This document shows, in pieces, positions 35,685-43,841 of a stretch of 64,000 nucleotides of DNA. This DNA comes from Halomonas halophila. Lineage in GTDB: Bacteria > Pseudomonadota > Gammaproteobacteria > Pseudomonadales > Halomonadaceae. Location: positions 682,001 through 746,000 of the forward strand of contig NZ_CP129121.1 in NCBI RefSeq assembly GCF_030406665.1, read 5' to 3'. The first letter of the stretch is position 1. Every line of letters starts with the position of its first letter. The notes under the pieces were generated by a model that worked only from the letters and a program-made list of their open reading frames with translations, was not told the DNA's origin and searched no databases. The position numbers and the translations under genes are program-made.

Positions 35685-37205
35685 ATGATCTACGCCAACC
35701 CCGGAAGCCCCGAGTCCGCGGTGAGCTTCGACGCGCGCTACGGCAACTACATCGGCGGCGAGTTCGTGCCGCCGGTCAAGGGCCAGTATTTCGACAACGT
35801 CAGCCCGGTCAACGGCAAGCCGTTCTGCGAGATTCCCCGTTCCACCGTCGAGGACATCGACAAGGCGCTGGACGCCGCCCACGCCGCGGCACCGGCCTGG
35901 GGCAAGACCTCGGCCGCCGAGCGCGGCAATATCCTGCTGAGGATCGCCGACCGCATCGAGCAGAACCTCGAGCTGCTGGCCGTGGCCGAGACCTGGGACA
36001 ACGGCAAGGCAGTGCGCGAGACCCTGAACGCCGACCTGCCGCTGGCGGTGGACCACTTCCGCTACTTCGCCGGCTGCATCCGCGCCCAGGAAGGCACCGC
36101 GGCGGACATCGACGCCAATACCGTGGCCTATCACTTCCACGAGCCGCTGGGCGTGGTGGGGCAGATCATTCCCTGGAACTTCCCGATCCTGATGGCGGTG
36201 TGGAAGCTGGCGCCGGCGCTGGCCGCGGGCAACTGCGTGGTGCTCAAGCCCGCCGAGCAGACCCCGGCCTCGATCCTCAAGCTGATGGAGCTGATCGGCG
36301 ACCTGCTGCCGCCGGGCGTGGTCAACGTCGTCAACGGCTACGGCGCCGAGGCCGGCCAGGCGCTGGCCACCAGCACCCGGATCGCCAAGATCGCCTTCAC
36401 CGGCTCGACCCCGGTGGGCTCGCACATCCTCAAATGCGCCGCCGAGAACATCATTCCCTCCACCGTGGAGCTGGGCGGCAAGTCGCCGAACATCTACTTC
36501 GCCGACATCATGGACGCCGAGCCCGAGTTCATCGACAAGGCCGCCGAGGGCCTGGTGCTGGCCTTCTTCAACCAGGGCGAGGTGTGCACCTGCCCGTCGC
36601 GGGCGCTGATCCAGGAAGACATCTACGACGCCTTCATGGCCAAGGTGATGGAGAAGGTCGCGACCATCACTCGCGGCAACCCGCTGGACACCGACGTCAA
36701 GGTCGGCGCCCAGGCCTCCCAGGAGCAGTTCGACAAGATCATGTCGTACATGGAAGTGGCCCGCGAGGAGGGCGCCGAGTTCCTGACCGGCGGCGACAAG
36801 GAGCACTTCGATCCGGCCTATGACAGCGGCTATTACATCCAGCCGACCCTGCTCAAGGGCCACAACAAGATGCGCGTCTTCCAGGAGGAGATCTTCGGCC
36901 CGGTGGTGGCGGTGACCACCTTCAAGAACGAGGAAGAGGCGCTGGCCATCGCCAACGACACCGAGTTCGGCCTCGGCGCCGGGGTCTGGAGCCGCGACAT
37001 CAACGTCGCCTTCCGCATGGGCCGCGGCATCCAGGCCGGCCGGGTGTGGACCAACTGCTACCACCAGTATCCGGCCCACGCCGCCTTCGGCGGCTACAAG
37101 AAGTCCGGCGTCGGCCGCGAGACCCACAAGGTCGCCCTCGAGCACTATCAGCAGACCAAGAACCTGCTGGTCAGCTATGACACCAATCCCCTCGGCTTCT
37201 TCTAG
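35685..37205 (+). CDS. exaC: Aldehyde dehydrogenase, ExaC/AcoD type
   Basis: A 506-residue NAD-dependent aldehyde dehydrogenase, the exact length of the ExaC/AcoD group that oxidises acetaldehyde to acetate. PWNFPILMAVWKLAPALAAGN is the cofactor-site segment, STVELGGKSPNIYF has the general-base Glu, and FFNQGEVCTCPSRA has the catalytic Cys301. NCYHQYPAHAAFGGYKKSGVGRE near the C-terminus is typical of this group. GGGAGA is upstream. It is followed by a zinc alcohol dehydrogenase, so the pair can convert ethanol to acetate. The ErdR-like regulator is divergent. Confidence 0.93.
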   Translation: MIYANPGSPESAVSFDARYGNYIGGEFVPPVKGQYFDNVSPVNGKPFCEIPRSTVEDIDKALDAAHAAAPAWGKTSAAERGNILLRIADRIEQNLELLAVAETWDNGKAVRETLNADLPLAVDHFRYFAGCIRAQEGTAADIDANTVAYHFHEPLGVVGQIIPWNFPILMAVWKLAPALAAGNCVVLKPAEQTPASILKLMELIGDLLPPGVVNVVNGYGAEAGQALATSTRIAKIAFTGSTPVGSHILKCAAENIIPSTVELGGKSPNIYFADIMDAEPEFIDKAAEGLVLAFFNQGEVCTCPSRALIQEDIYDAFMAKVMEKVATITRGNPLDTDVKVGAQASQEQFDKIMSYMEVAREEGAEFLTGGDKEHFDPAYDSGYYIQPTLLKGHNKMRVFQEEIFGPVVAVTTFKNEEEALAIANDTEFGLGAGVWSRDINVAFRMGRGIQAGRVWTNCYHQYPAHAAFGGYKKSGVGRETHKVALEHYQQTKNLLVSYDTNPLGFF

Positions 37206-37361
37206 GAAAGACTGACGTGTCGCTGTGCCAGTGACATGGCGCCGTCATTCCCGGAAAGCCCCGACCCCGGGCATCGAACCCGGGGCATTCCCTCCCTGAC
37301 GCAGCCTGCTCCGTCGCCTCCGGCGGCGGGGCTCTCCTACCCGTTGTTGAGGAGAAAGCAC

Positions 37362-38387
37362 ATGGACAGCACGATGCAAGCCGCCGTGGTGCGGGCCTTC
37401 GGTGAGCCGCTGAGTCTCGAGGAGGTCGAGGTGCCGCGGCCCGGGCGCGGCGAGATCCTGGTCAAGGTGGCCGCCTCCGGCGTCTGCCACACCGATCTTC
37501 ACGCCGCCCACGGCGACTGGCCGGTCAAGCCCGAGCCACCCTTCATCCCGGGGCACGAGGGCGTCGGCCACGTGGCCGCGGTGGGTGAGGGCGTGACCCA
37601 TCTCAGGGAAGGCGACCGGGTCGGCGTGCCCTGGCTGTATTCCGCCTGCGGCCACTGCGAGCACTGCCTGGGCGGCTGGGAGACCCTCTGCGAATCGCAG
37701 CAGAACACCGGCTACTCGGTGAACGGCGGCTTCGCCGACTACACCCTGGCCGATGCCGGCTACGTGGGGCGTCTGCCGGACAACGTCGACTTCCTCGAGA
37801 TCGCGCCGGTGCTGTGCGCCGGGGTCACCGTCTACAAGGGCCTCAAGATGACCGACACCCGCCCCGGCCAGTGGGTGGTGATCTCGGGCATCGGCGGGCT
37901 CGGCCACATGGCGGTGCAGTACGCCCGGGCCATGGGGCTCAACGTCGCCGCGGTGGACATCGACGACGACAAGCTGGCGCTGGCCAGGCGCCTGGGCGCC
38001 AGCGTGACGGTCAACGCCCTGACCACCGATCCGGCGGCCTACCTGAAGCGCGAGATCGGCGGCGCCCACGGCGTTCTGGTCACCGCGGTCTCGCCCAAGG
38101 CCTTCGAGCAGGCCCAGGGCATGGTGCGCCGCGGCGGCACCATCTCGCTCAACGGCCTGCCGCCCGGCGACTTCCCGCTGCCGATCTTCGATACCGTGCT
38201 CAACGGCATCACCGTGCGTGGTTCCATCGTCGGCACCCGCCAGGACCTGCAGGAGGCCCTGGACTTCGCCGGCGAGGGCAAGGTCAAGGCCACCGTCCAC
38301 GGTGACCGGCTGGAAAACATCAACGACGTCTTCCAGCGCATGATCGACGGCAACATCGAGGGCCGGGTGGTGCTCGACATGCAGTAG
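37362..38387 (+). CDS. adhP: Zinc-dependent alcohol dehydrogenase (AdhP type)
   Basis: A 341-residue medium-chain dehydrogenase. SGVCHTDLHAAHGDW and PGHEGVGHV hold catalytic-zinc ligands, CGHCEHCLGGWETLC the four structural-zinc cysteines, and ISGIGGLGHMAVQYARAMG the NAD motif. The group prefers primary alcohols such as ethanol and propanol. The ATG at 37362 has GAGGAGA upstream. It is 156 bases after exaC; the gap has a CCCCGGG-CATCGAA-CCCGGGG hairpin (37265-37285), so the two genes may be only partly co-transcribed. Confidence 0.92.
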   Translation: MDSTMQAAVVRAFGEPLSLEEVEVPRPGRGEILVKVAASGVCHTDLHAAHGDWPVKPEPPFIPGHEGVGHVAAVGEGVTHLREGDRVGVPWLYSACGHCEHCLGGWETLCESQQNTGYSVNGGFADYTLADAGYVGRLPDNVDFLEIAPVLCAGVTVYKGLKMTDTRPGQWVVISGIGGLGHMAVQYARAMGLNVAAVDIDDDKLALARRLGASVTVNALTTDPAAYLKREIGGAHGVLVTAVSPKAFEQAQGMVRRGGTISLNGLPPGDFPLPIFDTVLNGITVRGSIVGTRQDLQEALDFAGEGKVKATVHGDRLENINDVFQRMIDGNIEGRVVLDMQ

Positions 38388-38427
38388 GCCGTGGGCGAGC
38401 CAGGGCCCGGCAAGCGGCAACAGAACG

Positions 38428-38464
38428 AGGCGGGGCACGACGTGAGTCGTGCCCCGCCTTCTTT
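38428..38464 (+). terminator. Rho-independent terminator after adhP
   Basis: A perfect 14-bp stem (AGGCGGGGCACGAC and complement) with loop GTGA is followed by TCTTTC. Confidence 0.85.
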
Positions 38465-38532
38465 CGATGCTCGGTCGGGCATGCCTCGGGCATCGAGCGG
38501 GACAAGGAACCGATAGGCGGGCCGGACACGAC

Positions 38533-38556
38533 GACGGCGACCCGAGGGTCGCCGTC
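38533..38556 (-). terminator. Hairpin after betT
   Basis: GACGGCGACCC-GA-GGGTCGCCGTC, 22 bases beyond the betT stop on its strand. There is no T-run. Confidence 0.55.
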
Positions 38557-38578
38557 GCCAGGGCACGGAGCGTCAGAC

Positions 38579-40630
38579 TCAGGCCGGATTCAGGTCCTGG
38601 GGCGGTTCGCCCACCGAGCCCGGCATCGCCTGGACGTTGGCGTTGTCCTGACCGGCCCGGGCCAGGAAGTAGAGATGGCGCTCGTACTCGGTGACCACGT
38701 TATGGATCACCTGGGCCCGGGTGTAGCCGTTGAGGTCCTGCTCAAGCCCGCCCTCGTTGAGGTAGACGTCGAAGCGCACGTAGTAGTCGTCGTCCACCGG
38801 CAGGAAGCTCGGGGTGCGTAGGCGGTGGGCGCGGACCTGGTAGACGAAGCTGGCGGCGTCGTCGAAGTCCACCTGCAGGGTCAGCTGGCGCAGCGGCTCG
38901 CCCTCGACGGCCTCCTCGGTCACCGTGGCCGTCTGGCCGCGGCTCTCCAGCTCCTCGGCGAACTGGCGCAGGGCCGGCCGGATGGCGTGCTCGAGGGTGG
39001 CGGCGGCGCCGGCGCGGTTGGAGGTGTCCAGCGCCCGGTCGAGGCGCTCGCGCCAGTCGCTGTGGGTGCCGGTGGCGCCGATCTGGCGGCGGGTGTCGGC
39101 CTTGGTGCACTCCAGCTTCAGGGCGCGGCTCATGCCGGCCATGATGGCGAAGATCACCAGCGAGAAGGGCAGGGCGGTGATCACCACCGCGCTTTGCAGC
39201 GCCGAGAGGCCGCCGGCCATCAGCAGCGCCACGGTCACCAGGCCGATGGTGGCCGACCAGAACACGCGCAGGCGGATCGGGGCGTCGTGGTTCACGTCCG
39301 ACAGGATGGAGGTGAAGTTCGCCAGCACCAGGGCGCCGGAGTCGGCGGAGGTGACGAAGAACACGATGCCGAGGATGGTCACCACCGAGGCGGTGATGCC
39401 GATGTACGGATACTGTTCCAGGAAGGTGTAGATGGTGGTCTGCGGCGCGCTCAGCGCCTGCTCGCCGAGTTCGACGAGGCCCTGGTTGGCGACCATCTCG
39501 ATGCCGCTGTTACCGAAGATCGACATCCAGGCCATCATGAAGCCGAGCGGCAGCAGCAGGGCGCCGAGCACGAATTCGCGGATGGTGCGGCCGCGCGAGA
39601 TGCGGGCCAGGAACAGGCCGACGAAGGGCGTCCAGGCGATCCACCAGCCCCAGAAGAAGATGGTCCACCAGCCTTTCCACTGCTGGGCATCCTCGCCGGC
39701 GAAAGCGTAGGTGTCGAAGCTCTTGCCGACGAAGCTGCTCAGGTAGTCGCCGGCGTTGAGCACCATGGCATCGAGCAGGTGCAGGGTGTTGCCGGCGAAC
39801 AGCACGAACAGCAGCAGCGCCACGGCCAGCGCCATGTTGAACTCGGACAGGCGGCGGATGCCCTTCTCGACCCCGGTGATCACGGAGATGGTGGCCAGGA
39901 TCATCACCAGCACGATCAGCACCACCTGAGTGGCCAGGCTCTCGGGCACGCCGAACATGAAGGTCAGGCCGTAGTTCAGCTGCATCACGCCGATGCCGAG
40001 GCTGGTGGCGATGCCGAACACGGTGGAGATCACCGCGGTGATGTCCACGGCATTGCCGATCGGGCCGTTGATGCGCTTGCCGAGCAGCGGGTAGAGGGCG
40101 CTGCGGATGGCCAGCGGCAGGCGATGGCGATAGCTGAAGTAGGCCAGCGCCATGCCCATCAGCACGTACATGCCCCAGCCGGACAGGCCCCAGTGAAGGA
40201 AGGTCTGCGGCACGGCGGCGCGCATGGCCGCGGCGCTCTCCGGCGCCATGTCCGGCGGCGTTAGATAGTGCGACAGCGGCTCGGCCACGCAGAAGAACAG
40301 CAGGTCGATGCCGATGCCCGCGGCGAACAGCATCGAGGCCCAGGACAGCAGCGAGAACTCGGGCCGGGCGTGGTCGGGGCCGAGTCGGATGTTGCCGACG
40401 CGTGAGCAGCCGATGGCGATCACGAAGACCAGATAGACCACGGCGGCCAGCATGTAGTACCAGCCGAAGGTGTCGCTCACCCAGGCCAGGGCGGCGTCGA
40501 AAAAGGCGCCGGCCTCCTCGGTGAACGTCATGGTCAGCACCAGGAAGACCAGAATGCCTGTCACGCTGCCGTGAAAGACGGTGCGATTGATGCGATCTCG
40601 TCGCTCGGGATGGGCGGTGTAATCCGACAT
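38579..40630 (-). CDS. betT: BCCT-family choline/betaine transporter (BetT-like)
   Basis: A 683-residue carrier with twelve membrane helices and a long hydrophilic C-terminal tail (about residues 500-683), the BetT layout, where the tail senses osmotic state. GWGMYVLMGMALAYFSYRHRLPLAIRSALYPLLG and FFWGWWIAWTPFVGLFLARISRGRTIREFVLGALLLP are BCCT signatures. AGGAG lies 9 bases before the ATG at 40630; the longer frame crosses the operator. It takes up choline (or betaine) for osmoprotection. The upstream palindrome matches the BetI operator, favouring choline, though no bet enzyme genes are in the window. Confidence 0.88.
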   Translation of the reverse strand: MSDYTAHPERRDRINRTVFHGSVTGILVFLVLTMTFTEEAGAFFDAALAWVSDTFGWYYMLAAVVYLVFVIAIGCSRVGNIRLGPDHARPEFSLLSWASMLFAAGIGIDLLFFCVAEPLSHYLTPPDMAPESAAAMRAAVPQTFLHWGLSGWGMYVLMGMALAYFSYRHRLPLAIRSALYPLLGKRINGPIGNAVDITAVISTVFGIATSLGIGVMQLNYGLTFMFGVPESLATQVVLIVLVMILATISVITGVEKGIRRLSEFNMALAVALLLFVLFAGNTLHLLDAMVLNAGDYLSSFVGKSFDTYAFAGEDAQQWKGWWTIFFWGWWIAWTPFVGLFLARISRGRTIREFVLGALLLPLGFMMAWMSIFGNSGIEMVANQGLVELGEQALSAPQTTIYTFLEQYPYIGITASVVTILGIVFFVTSADSGALVLANFTSILSDVNHDAPIRLRVFWSATIGLVTVALLMAGGLSALQSAVVITALPFSLVIFAIMAGMSRALKLECTKADTRRQIGATGTHSDWRERLDRALDTSNRAGAAATLEHAIRPALRQFAEELESRGQTATVTEEAVEGEPLRQLTLQVDFDDAASFVYQVRAHRLRTPSFLPVDDDYYVRFDVYLNEGGLEQDLNGYTRAQVIHNVVTEYERHLYFLARAGQDNANVQAMPGSVGEPPQDLNPA

Positions 40631-40665
40631 TCGCAAATGACTCCTGTCGCAGGGGTGACTTCTTT

Positions 40666-40689
40666 TTTTGAATGAACGTTCAAATAAAA
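40666..40689. promoter_or_regulatory. BetI-type operator before betT
   Basis: TTTTGAATGAACGTTCAAATAAAA centres on the palindrome TGAACGTTCA (40673-40682), close to the ATTGAACGTTCAAT site known for BetI, the choline-responsive TetR repressor. It is about 43 bases before the betT start in AT-rich DNA. Confidence 0.7.
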
Positions 40690-40761
40690 TACGCACATCC
40701 CCTGATGCCTGCAACAGCACGGATCGCAAGGCGAAGTATTCTTTTGCTTTCGGACACGAAA

Positions 40762-40784
40762 ACGCCCGGCCAGTGGCCGGGCGT
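40762..40784 (-). terminator. Rho-independent terminator after the Spy-like gene
   Basis: ACGCCCGGCC-AGT-GGCCGGGCGT; read leftward it is followed by TTTTCGTG. It lies 31 bases beyond the stop of the Spy-like gene. Confidence 0.82.
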
Positions 40785-40814
40785 GGTGTGCTGTAACTTT
40801 ATGAAATTTAATCG

Positions 40815-41498
40815 TTAATAGGCGTCTTGCTCGGCCCGCTCGGGACCGCCATGCGAGCCGGGCTTGCCGTGATGGCCTCGCTCGCCGCGATGGCCCGGGC
40901 CGTCATGGGGCGGGCGCATGGCCTGCTCCAGCTCGGCGATCTGGGTCTCGCTCAGGAGCTCGGCCAGGGCATCATGGTGCTGGTCGCGCATCGCCTTCCA
41001 GGCCTGGCGGCGTTCGTCTCGCGAGTCGAACGACTGGGCCTTCAGCGCCTGGGCATCATCCATGAAGGCGTGGTGCAGCTCGTCCAGCGACTGGCGGGTC
41101 TCGTCGTCCAGGTCCCAGCCGTCGATCACCGCATCGACCCGGGCCTTGATCGCCTCCCGCGCCTCGGTGCGATGTTCCTGGCGGATCTGCTGGCGGGCCT
41201 CGTCCAGGGCCGCGCGCTGCTCGTCGTCGAGGATCCCGTCGATCTGCTCGCGATAGTCCTGACGCAGTGCCTGGATGGCCTCGCGATGCGCCTGCTGGGC
41301 CTCGGCGAGCTCGTCACGGGTCTCGGCATCGATGCCGGCGCGGTCGAACAGTGCCTCGCGCTGCTCGGCGTGGAAGCCGGGCTGGCCATGGGCCTCGCCG
41401 TGGGCGGGGGCGGCGCTGGCGGAGAACGCCAGCGGCGCGATGGCGGCGGCCAGCAGGGCGGGGGCGAACAGCGTGCGGGTCAGGTGCGTCTTCTTCAT
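40815..41498 (-). CDS. Spy/CpxP-like periplasmic chaperone
   Basis: A 227-residue protein with a signal peptide (cut near ASA-AP) and a wholly helical, charged body rich in Glu, Gln and Ala. LSETQIAELEQAM near residue 185 and the DEEQRAAL segment are forms of the LTxxQ motif of Spy/CpxP. The C-terminus is His/Gly-rich (about 200-220), which may bind metal. Such proteins protect envelope proteins and feed back on two-component sensors. The BaeSR-like system is just upstream and the two promoters share an 11-bp repeat. AGAGGA supports the ATG at 41498. Confidence 0.78.
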   Translation of the reverse strand: MKKTHLTRTLFAPALLAAAIAPLAFSASAAPAHGEAHGQPGFHAEQREALFDRAGIDAETRDELAEAQQAHREAIQALRQDYREQIDGILDDEQRAALDEARQQIRQEHRTEAREAIKARVDAVIDGWDLDDETRQSLDELHHAFMDDAQALKAQSFDSRDERRQAWKAMRDQHHDALAELLSETQIAELEQAMRPPHDGPGHRGERGHHGKPGSHGGPERAEQDAY

Positions 41499-41551
41499 CT
41501 CGGGCAATCCTCTTGGCCTCGAATGGACACCTTCACTGTCGCCCCCGGGTG

Positions 41552-41578
41552 TGCAAGCGGTTTGCAGCCAGCGTGCAA
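41552..41578. promoter_or_regulatory. Three TGCA repeats at 11-bp steps before the Spy-like gene
   Basis: TGCA begins at 41552, 41563 and 41574, exactly 11 bp apart, with TGCAA at the first and third. This in-phase direct repeat is typical of OmpR-family regulator sites. The same TGCAA step is present before the BaeS-like gene. Confidence 0.6.
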
Positions 41579-41609
41579 ACTTCGAGGACGCCGTCCGGCT
41601 CGTGCCCTG

Positions 41610-42323
41610 TCACTCCTCCGGCTGGTACTTGTAGCCGACGCCGTAGACCGAGCGGATGATCTCGCGCTCGGGCCAGATCTCGGCGATCTTCTTGCGCAGT
41701 TTCTTGATGTGGCTGTCCACGGTGCGTTCGGAGACGATGCGATGGTCGCGGTACATGTGATCCATCAGCTGCTCGCGGGAAAAGATGCGCCCGGGGGAGT
41801 GCATCATCACCCGCAGCAGCTGGAACTCCACCGCGGTCAGCCCCAGGTCGTGGCCATCGGCCAGCGCTCGCCAGCCCTCGTCGTCGAGGCTCAGCTGGGC
41901 CTCCTCCGGTGCCTCCTCCGGCGCGGTGGCGGCGCGGCTGCGACGCAGCACGGCCCGGGCTCGGGCCACCACCTCGCGGGGGCTGAACGGCTTGCAGATG
42001 TAGTCGTCGGCGCCGAGCTCCAGGCCCAGCAGGCGGTCGACCTCCTCGACCCGGGCGGTGAGCATGATGATCGCCACGCCGGGCCAGCGCTGGCGGATCT
42101 CGCGGCACAGCGTCAGGCCGTCGGTGCCGGGCAGCATGAGGTCCAGCAGCACCAGCTCGGGCAGCACCTCGCGCTCCTCCAGCCAGGGCATCACGGCGTC
42201 GCCGTGCTCCAGGTGATGCGGCGCGAAGCCGCTGCCCGTCAGGTAGTCGGCCACCAGGCGGGCGATCTTGGGTTCGTCCTCGACGATCAGGACGGTATCG
42301 GTCGCGAGTTCCGTTGTGCTCAT
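41610..42323 (-). CDS. baeR: OmpR-family response regulator (BaeR-like)
   Basis: A 237-residue regulator. Receiver domain: VLIVEDEPKIARLVADYL, the phosphoacceptor Asp in LVLLDLMLPGTDGL, and YICKPFSPREVV. The winged-helix domain ends with SERTVDSHIKKLRKKI and SVYGVGYKYQPEE. It resembles BaeR. Its ATG overlaps the kinase stop by 4 bases, so sensor and regulator are co-translated. It probably activates the Spy-like gene downstream and its own operon through the TGCA repeats. Confidence 0.88.
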   Translation of the reverse strand: MSTTELATDTVLIVEDEPKIARLVADYLTGSGFAPHHLEHGDAVMPWLEEREVLPELVLLDLMLPGTDGLTLCREIRQRWPGVAIIMLTARVEEVDRLLGLELGADDYICKPFSPREVVARARAVLRRSRAATAPEEAPEEAQLSLDDEGWRALADGHDLGLTAVEFQLLRVMMHSPGRIFSREQLMDHMYRDHRIVSERTVDSHIKKLRKKIAEIWPEREIIRSVYGVGYKYQPEE

Positions 42324-43756
42324 GCGTCTTCCTCCCTGAGCTGATGATCGGCGATGGCGGGAAAGGTCAGGGTCCAGCATAGCCCGTTGAGCGACGAGGC
42401 ACTGGGCGTCATCTCGGCGCCGTGGGCACGGGCCAGGGCCATGGCGATGGAGAGGCCCAGGCCGCTGCCGCCGCTGGCGCGATTGCGCGAGCCCTCGACC
42501 CGGTAGAGGCGCTCGGTGAGCCGCGGCATCTCCGCCTCCGGCACGCCGGGCGCGCTGTCTTCCCAGCACAGCCGGTAATGGTCGCCTACCGCAGTGAGCG
42601 TGACCCGCAGCCGTCCTGGCGTGTGGGTGTAGGCACAGGTGTTGTCGAGCAGATTGGTCCACAGCTGGCGTAGGCGCTGGGTGTCGCCGCGGATCCAGGC
42701 CGGGCCGGGGATGTCGGTCTCGAGCGTGATGTCGGCATCCTTCAGCCAGGTGCCGGCCTCGTCGAGGCGATCGCCCAGGCTGGCGGCCAGGTCCAGCGGT
42801 GCCAGCTGCACCTCCAGGGCGCCGGCATCGCTCTGCGACAGCAGCCGAAGGTCGGCCACCAGGCGCTCCAGCTGCCCGACCTCCTGGCCCAGCGAGCCGA
42901 GGCTGTCGAGGTCCAGCGGACGGATGCCGTCCTGCATCGCCTCGATTTCGCCGCGCAGCACGGCCAGCGGGGTGCGCAGCTCGTGGGCGATGTCCGAGAC
43001 CCAGCGGCTGCGGGCCTCGCGGCTGGCCTCCAGGGTCGCGGCCAGCACGTTGAAGTCCCGCGACAGGCTCGACAGTTCATCGCGGCCGCGTTCGGGCAGG
43101 CGGATGCTGTAGTCGCCCTCGGTGAGCCGGCGGGTGCCGAGCATCATGCCCCGGGCCCGCCGCCCCAGCCACCAGGAGAGCCCCCCCGCGAGCAGCAGCG
43201 AGGCCAGTCCCAGGGCGCCGACGATGATCGTCAGGTTGCGCTGCTGCTGTGTGAGAAAGATGCGATCCATGCGCGCCATCAGCTGCTGTGGCGGACGATA
43301 GCCGAGGGTGCCGACCCGCTCGCCGTCGCTAACGATGGGCAGCCAACGCAGCTCCGCGGCCTCGAGATCGTTGTCCGGCGGCAGGCCGATGACCGGCAGG
43401 CCGCCGGCGTCGTGGAGCACGAAGTCCTTGGGGTCGCCCAGGCGGCGTTCGATGCCCTCAGGTGGCGCCTCGCCGGGCCACAGCTGGCGGCGCACCACCT
43501 GATGCCAGGCCCGTGGCGACTGGCGCAGCCACTGCCAGTCGCCGCGCCTTGCCCACTCGTCGGCGAGCCCGGTGGCCAGGGTCTCGGCGCGGCGGGTCTG
43601 GGTCCGGTCCAGGTACTCGATGAAGCCCTGGTCGAGGCTTCTCGACACGGCAATGAAGACCAGCCCCGAGATGGCGACGTTGACGATCAGGATGATCGCG
43701 AACAGCTTGACGCCGAGTCGGGACACGGCCGGATTCAGGGCGTGGCGAAGGGACAT
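42320..43756 (-). CDS. baeS: Sensor histidine kinase (BaeS-like)
   Basis: A 478-residue inner-membrane kinase. Helix 1 is about 16-38 and helix 2 about 175-197, enclosing a periplasmic domain; HAMP follows (RRLTEGDYSIRLPERGRDELSSL). The HisKA box SDIAHELRTPLAVLRGEIEAM has His258; the ATPase domain has NLLDNTCAYT and GGSGLGLSIAMALA. The ATG at 43756 is chosen over a TTG 9 codons earlier. BaeS proteins sense envelope damage and toxic compounds such as indole. Upstream, TGCAA repeats 11 bp apart suggest autoregulation. Confidence 0.87.
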   Translation of the reverse strand: MSLRHALNPAVSRLGVKLFAIILIVNVAISGLVFIAVSRSLDQGFIEYLDRTQTRRAETLATGLADEWARRGDWQWLRQSPRAWHQVVRRQLWPGEAPPEGIERRLGDPKDFVLHDAGGLPVIGLPPDNDLEAAELRWLPIVSDGERVGTLGYRPPQQLMARMDRIFLTQQQRNLTIIVGALGLASLLLAGGLSWWLGRRARGMMLGTRRLTEGDYSIRLPERGRDELSSLSRDFNVLAATLEASREARSRWVSDIAHELRTPLAVLRGEIEAMQDGIRPLDLDSLGSLGQEVGQLERLVADLRLLSQSDAGALEVQLAPLDLAASLGDRLDEAGTWLKDADITLETDIPGPAWIRGDTQRLRQLWTNLLDNTCAYTHTPGRLRVTLTAVGDHYRLCWEDSAPGVPEAEMPRLTERLYRVEGSRNRASGGSGLGLSIAMALARAHGAEMTPSASSLNGLCWTLTFPAIADHQLREEDA

Positions 43757-43819
43757 GGCATGGGCTCTCGGCTGAACGGGCAAAGTGCCCTAGCGTAGCG
43801 CACCGGGTCACCGGGAGGA

Positions 43820-43835
43820 TGCAATTCCGGTGCAA
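43820..43835. promoter_or_regulatory. Two TGCAA repeats 11 bp apart before baeS
   Basis: TGCAA at 43820 and 43831 repeats the spacing and sequence seen before the Spy-like gene, 65-80 bases before the kinase start. Confidence 0.55.
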
Positions 43836-43841
43836 GTCCGC

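Noticed and set aside
37258..37295. tRNA T-arm look-alike (CCGGG-TTCGATG-CCCGG on the minus strand)
   Set aside because: No anticodon or D arm is present at the right distance and no CCA follows. It works equally well as a plain hairpin; an integration-site relic cannot be shown.
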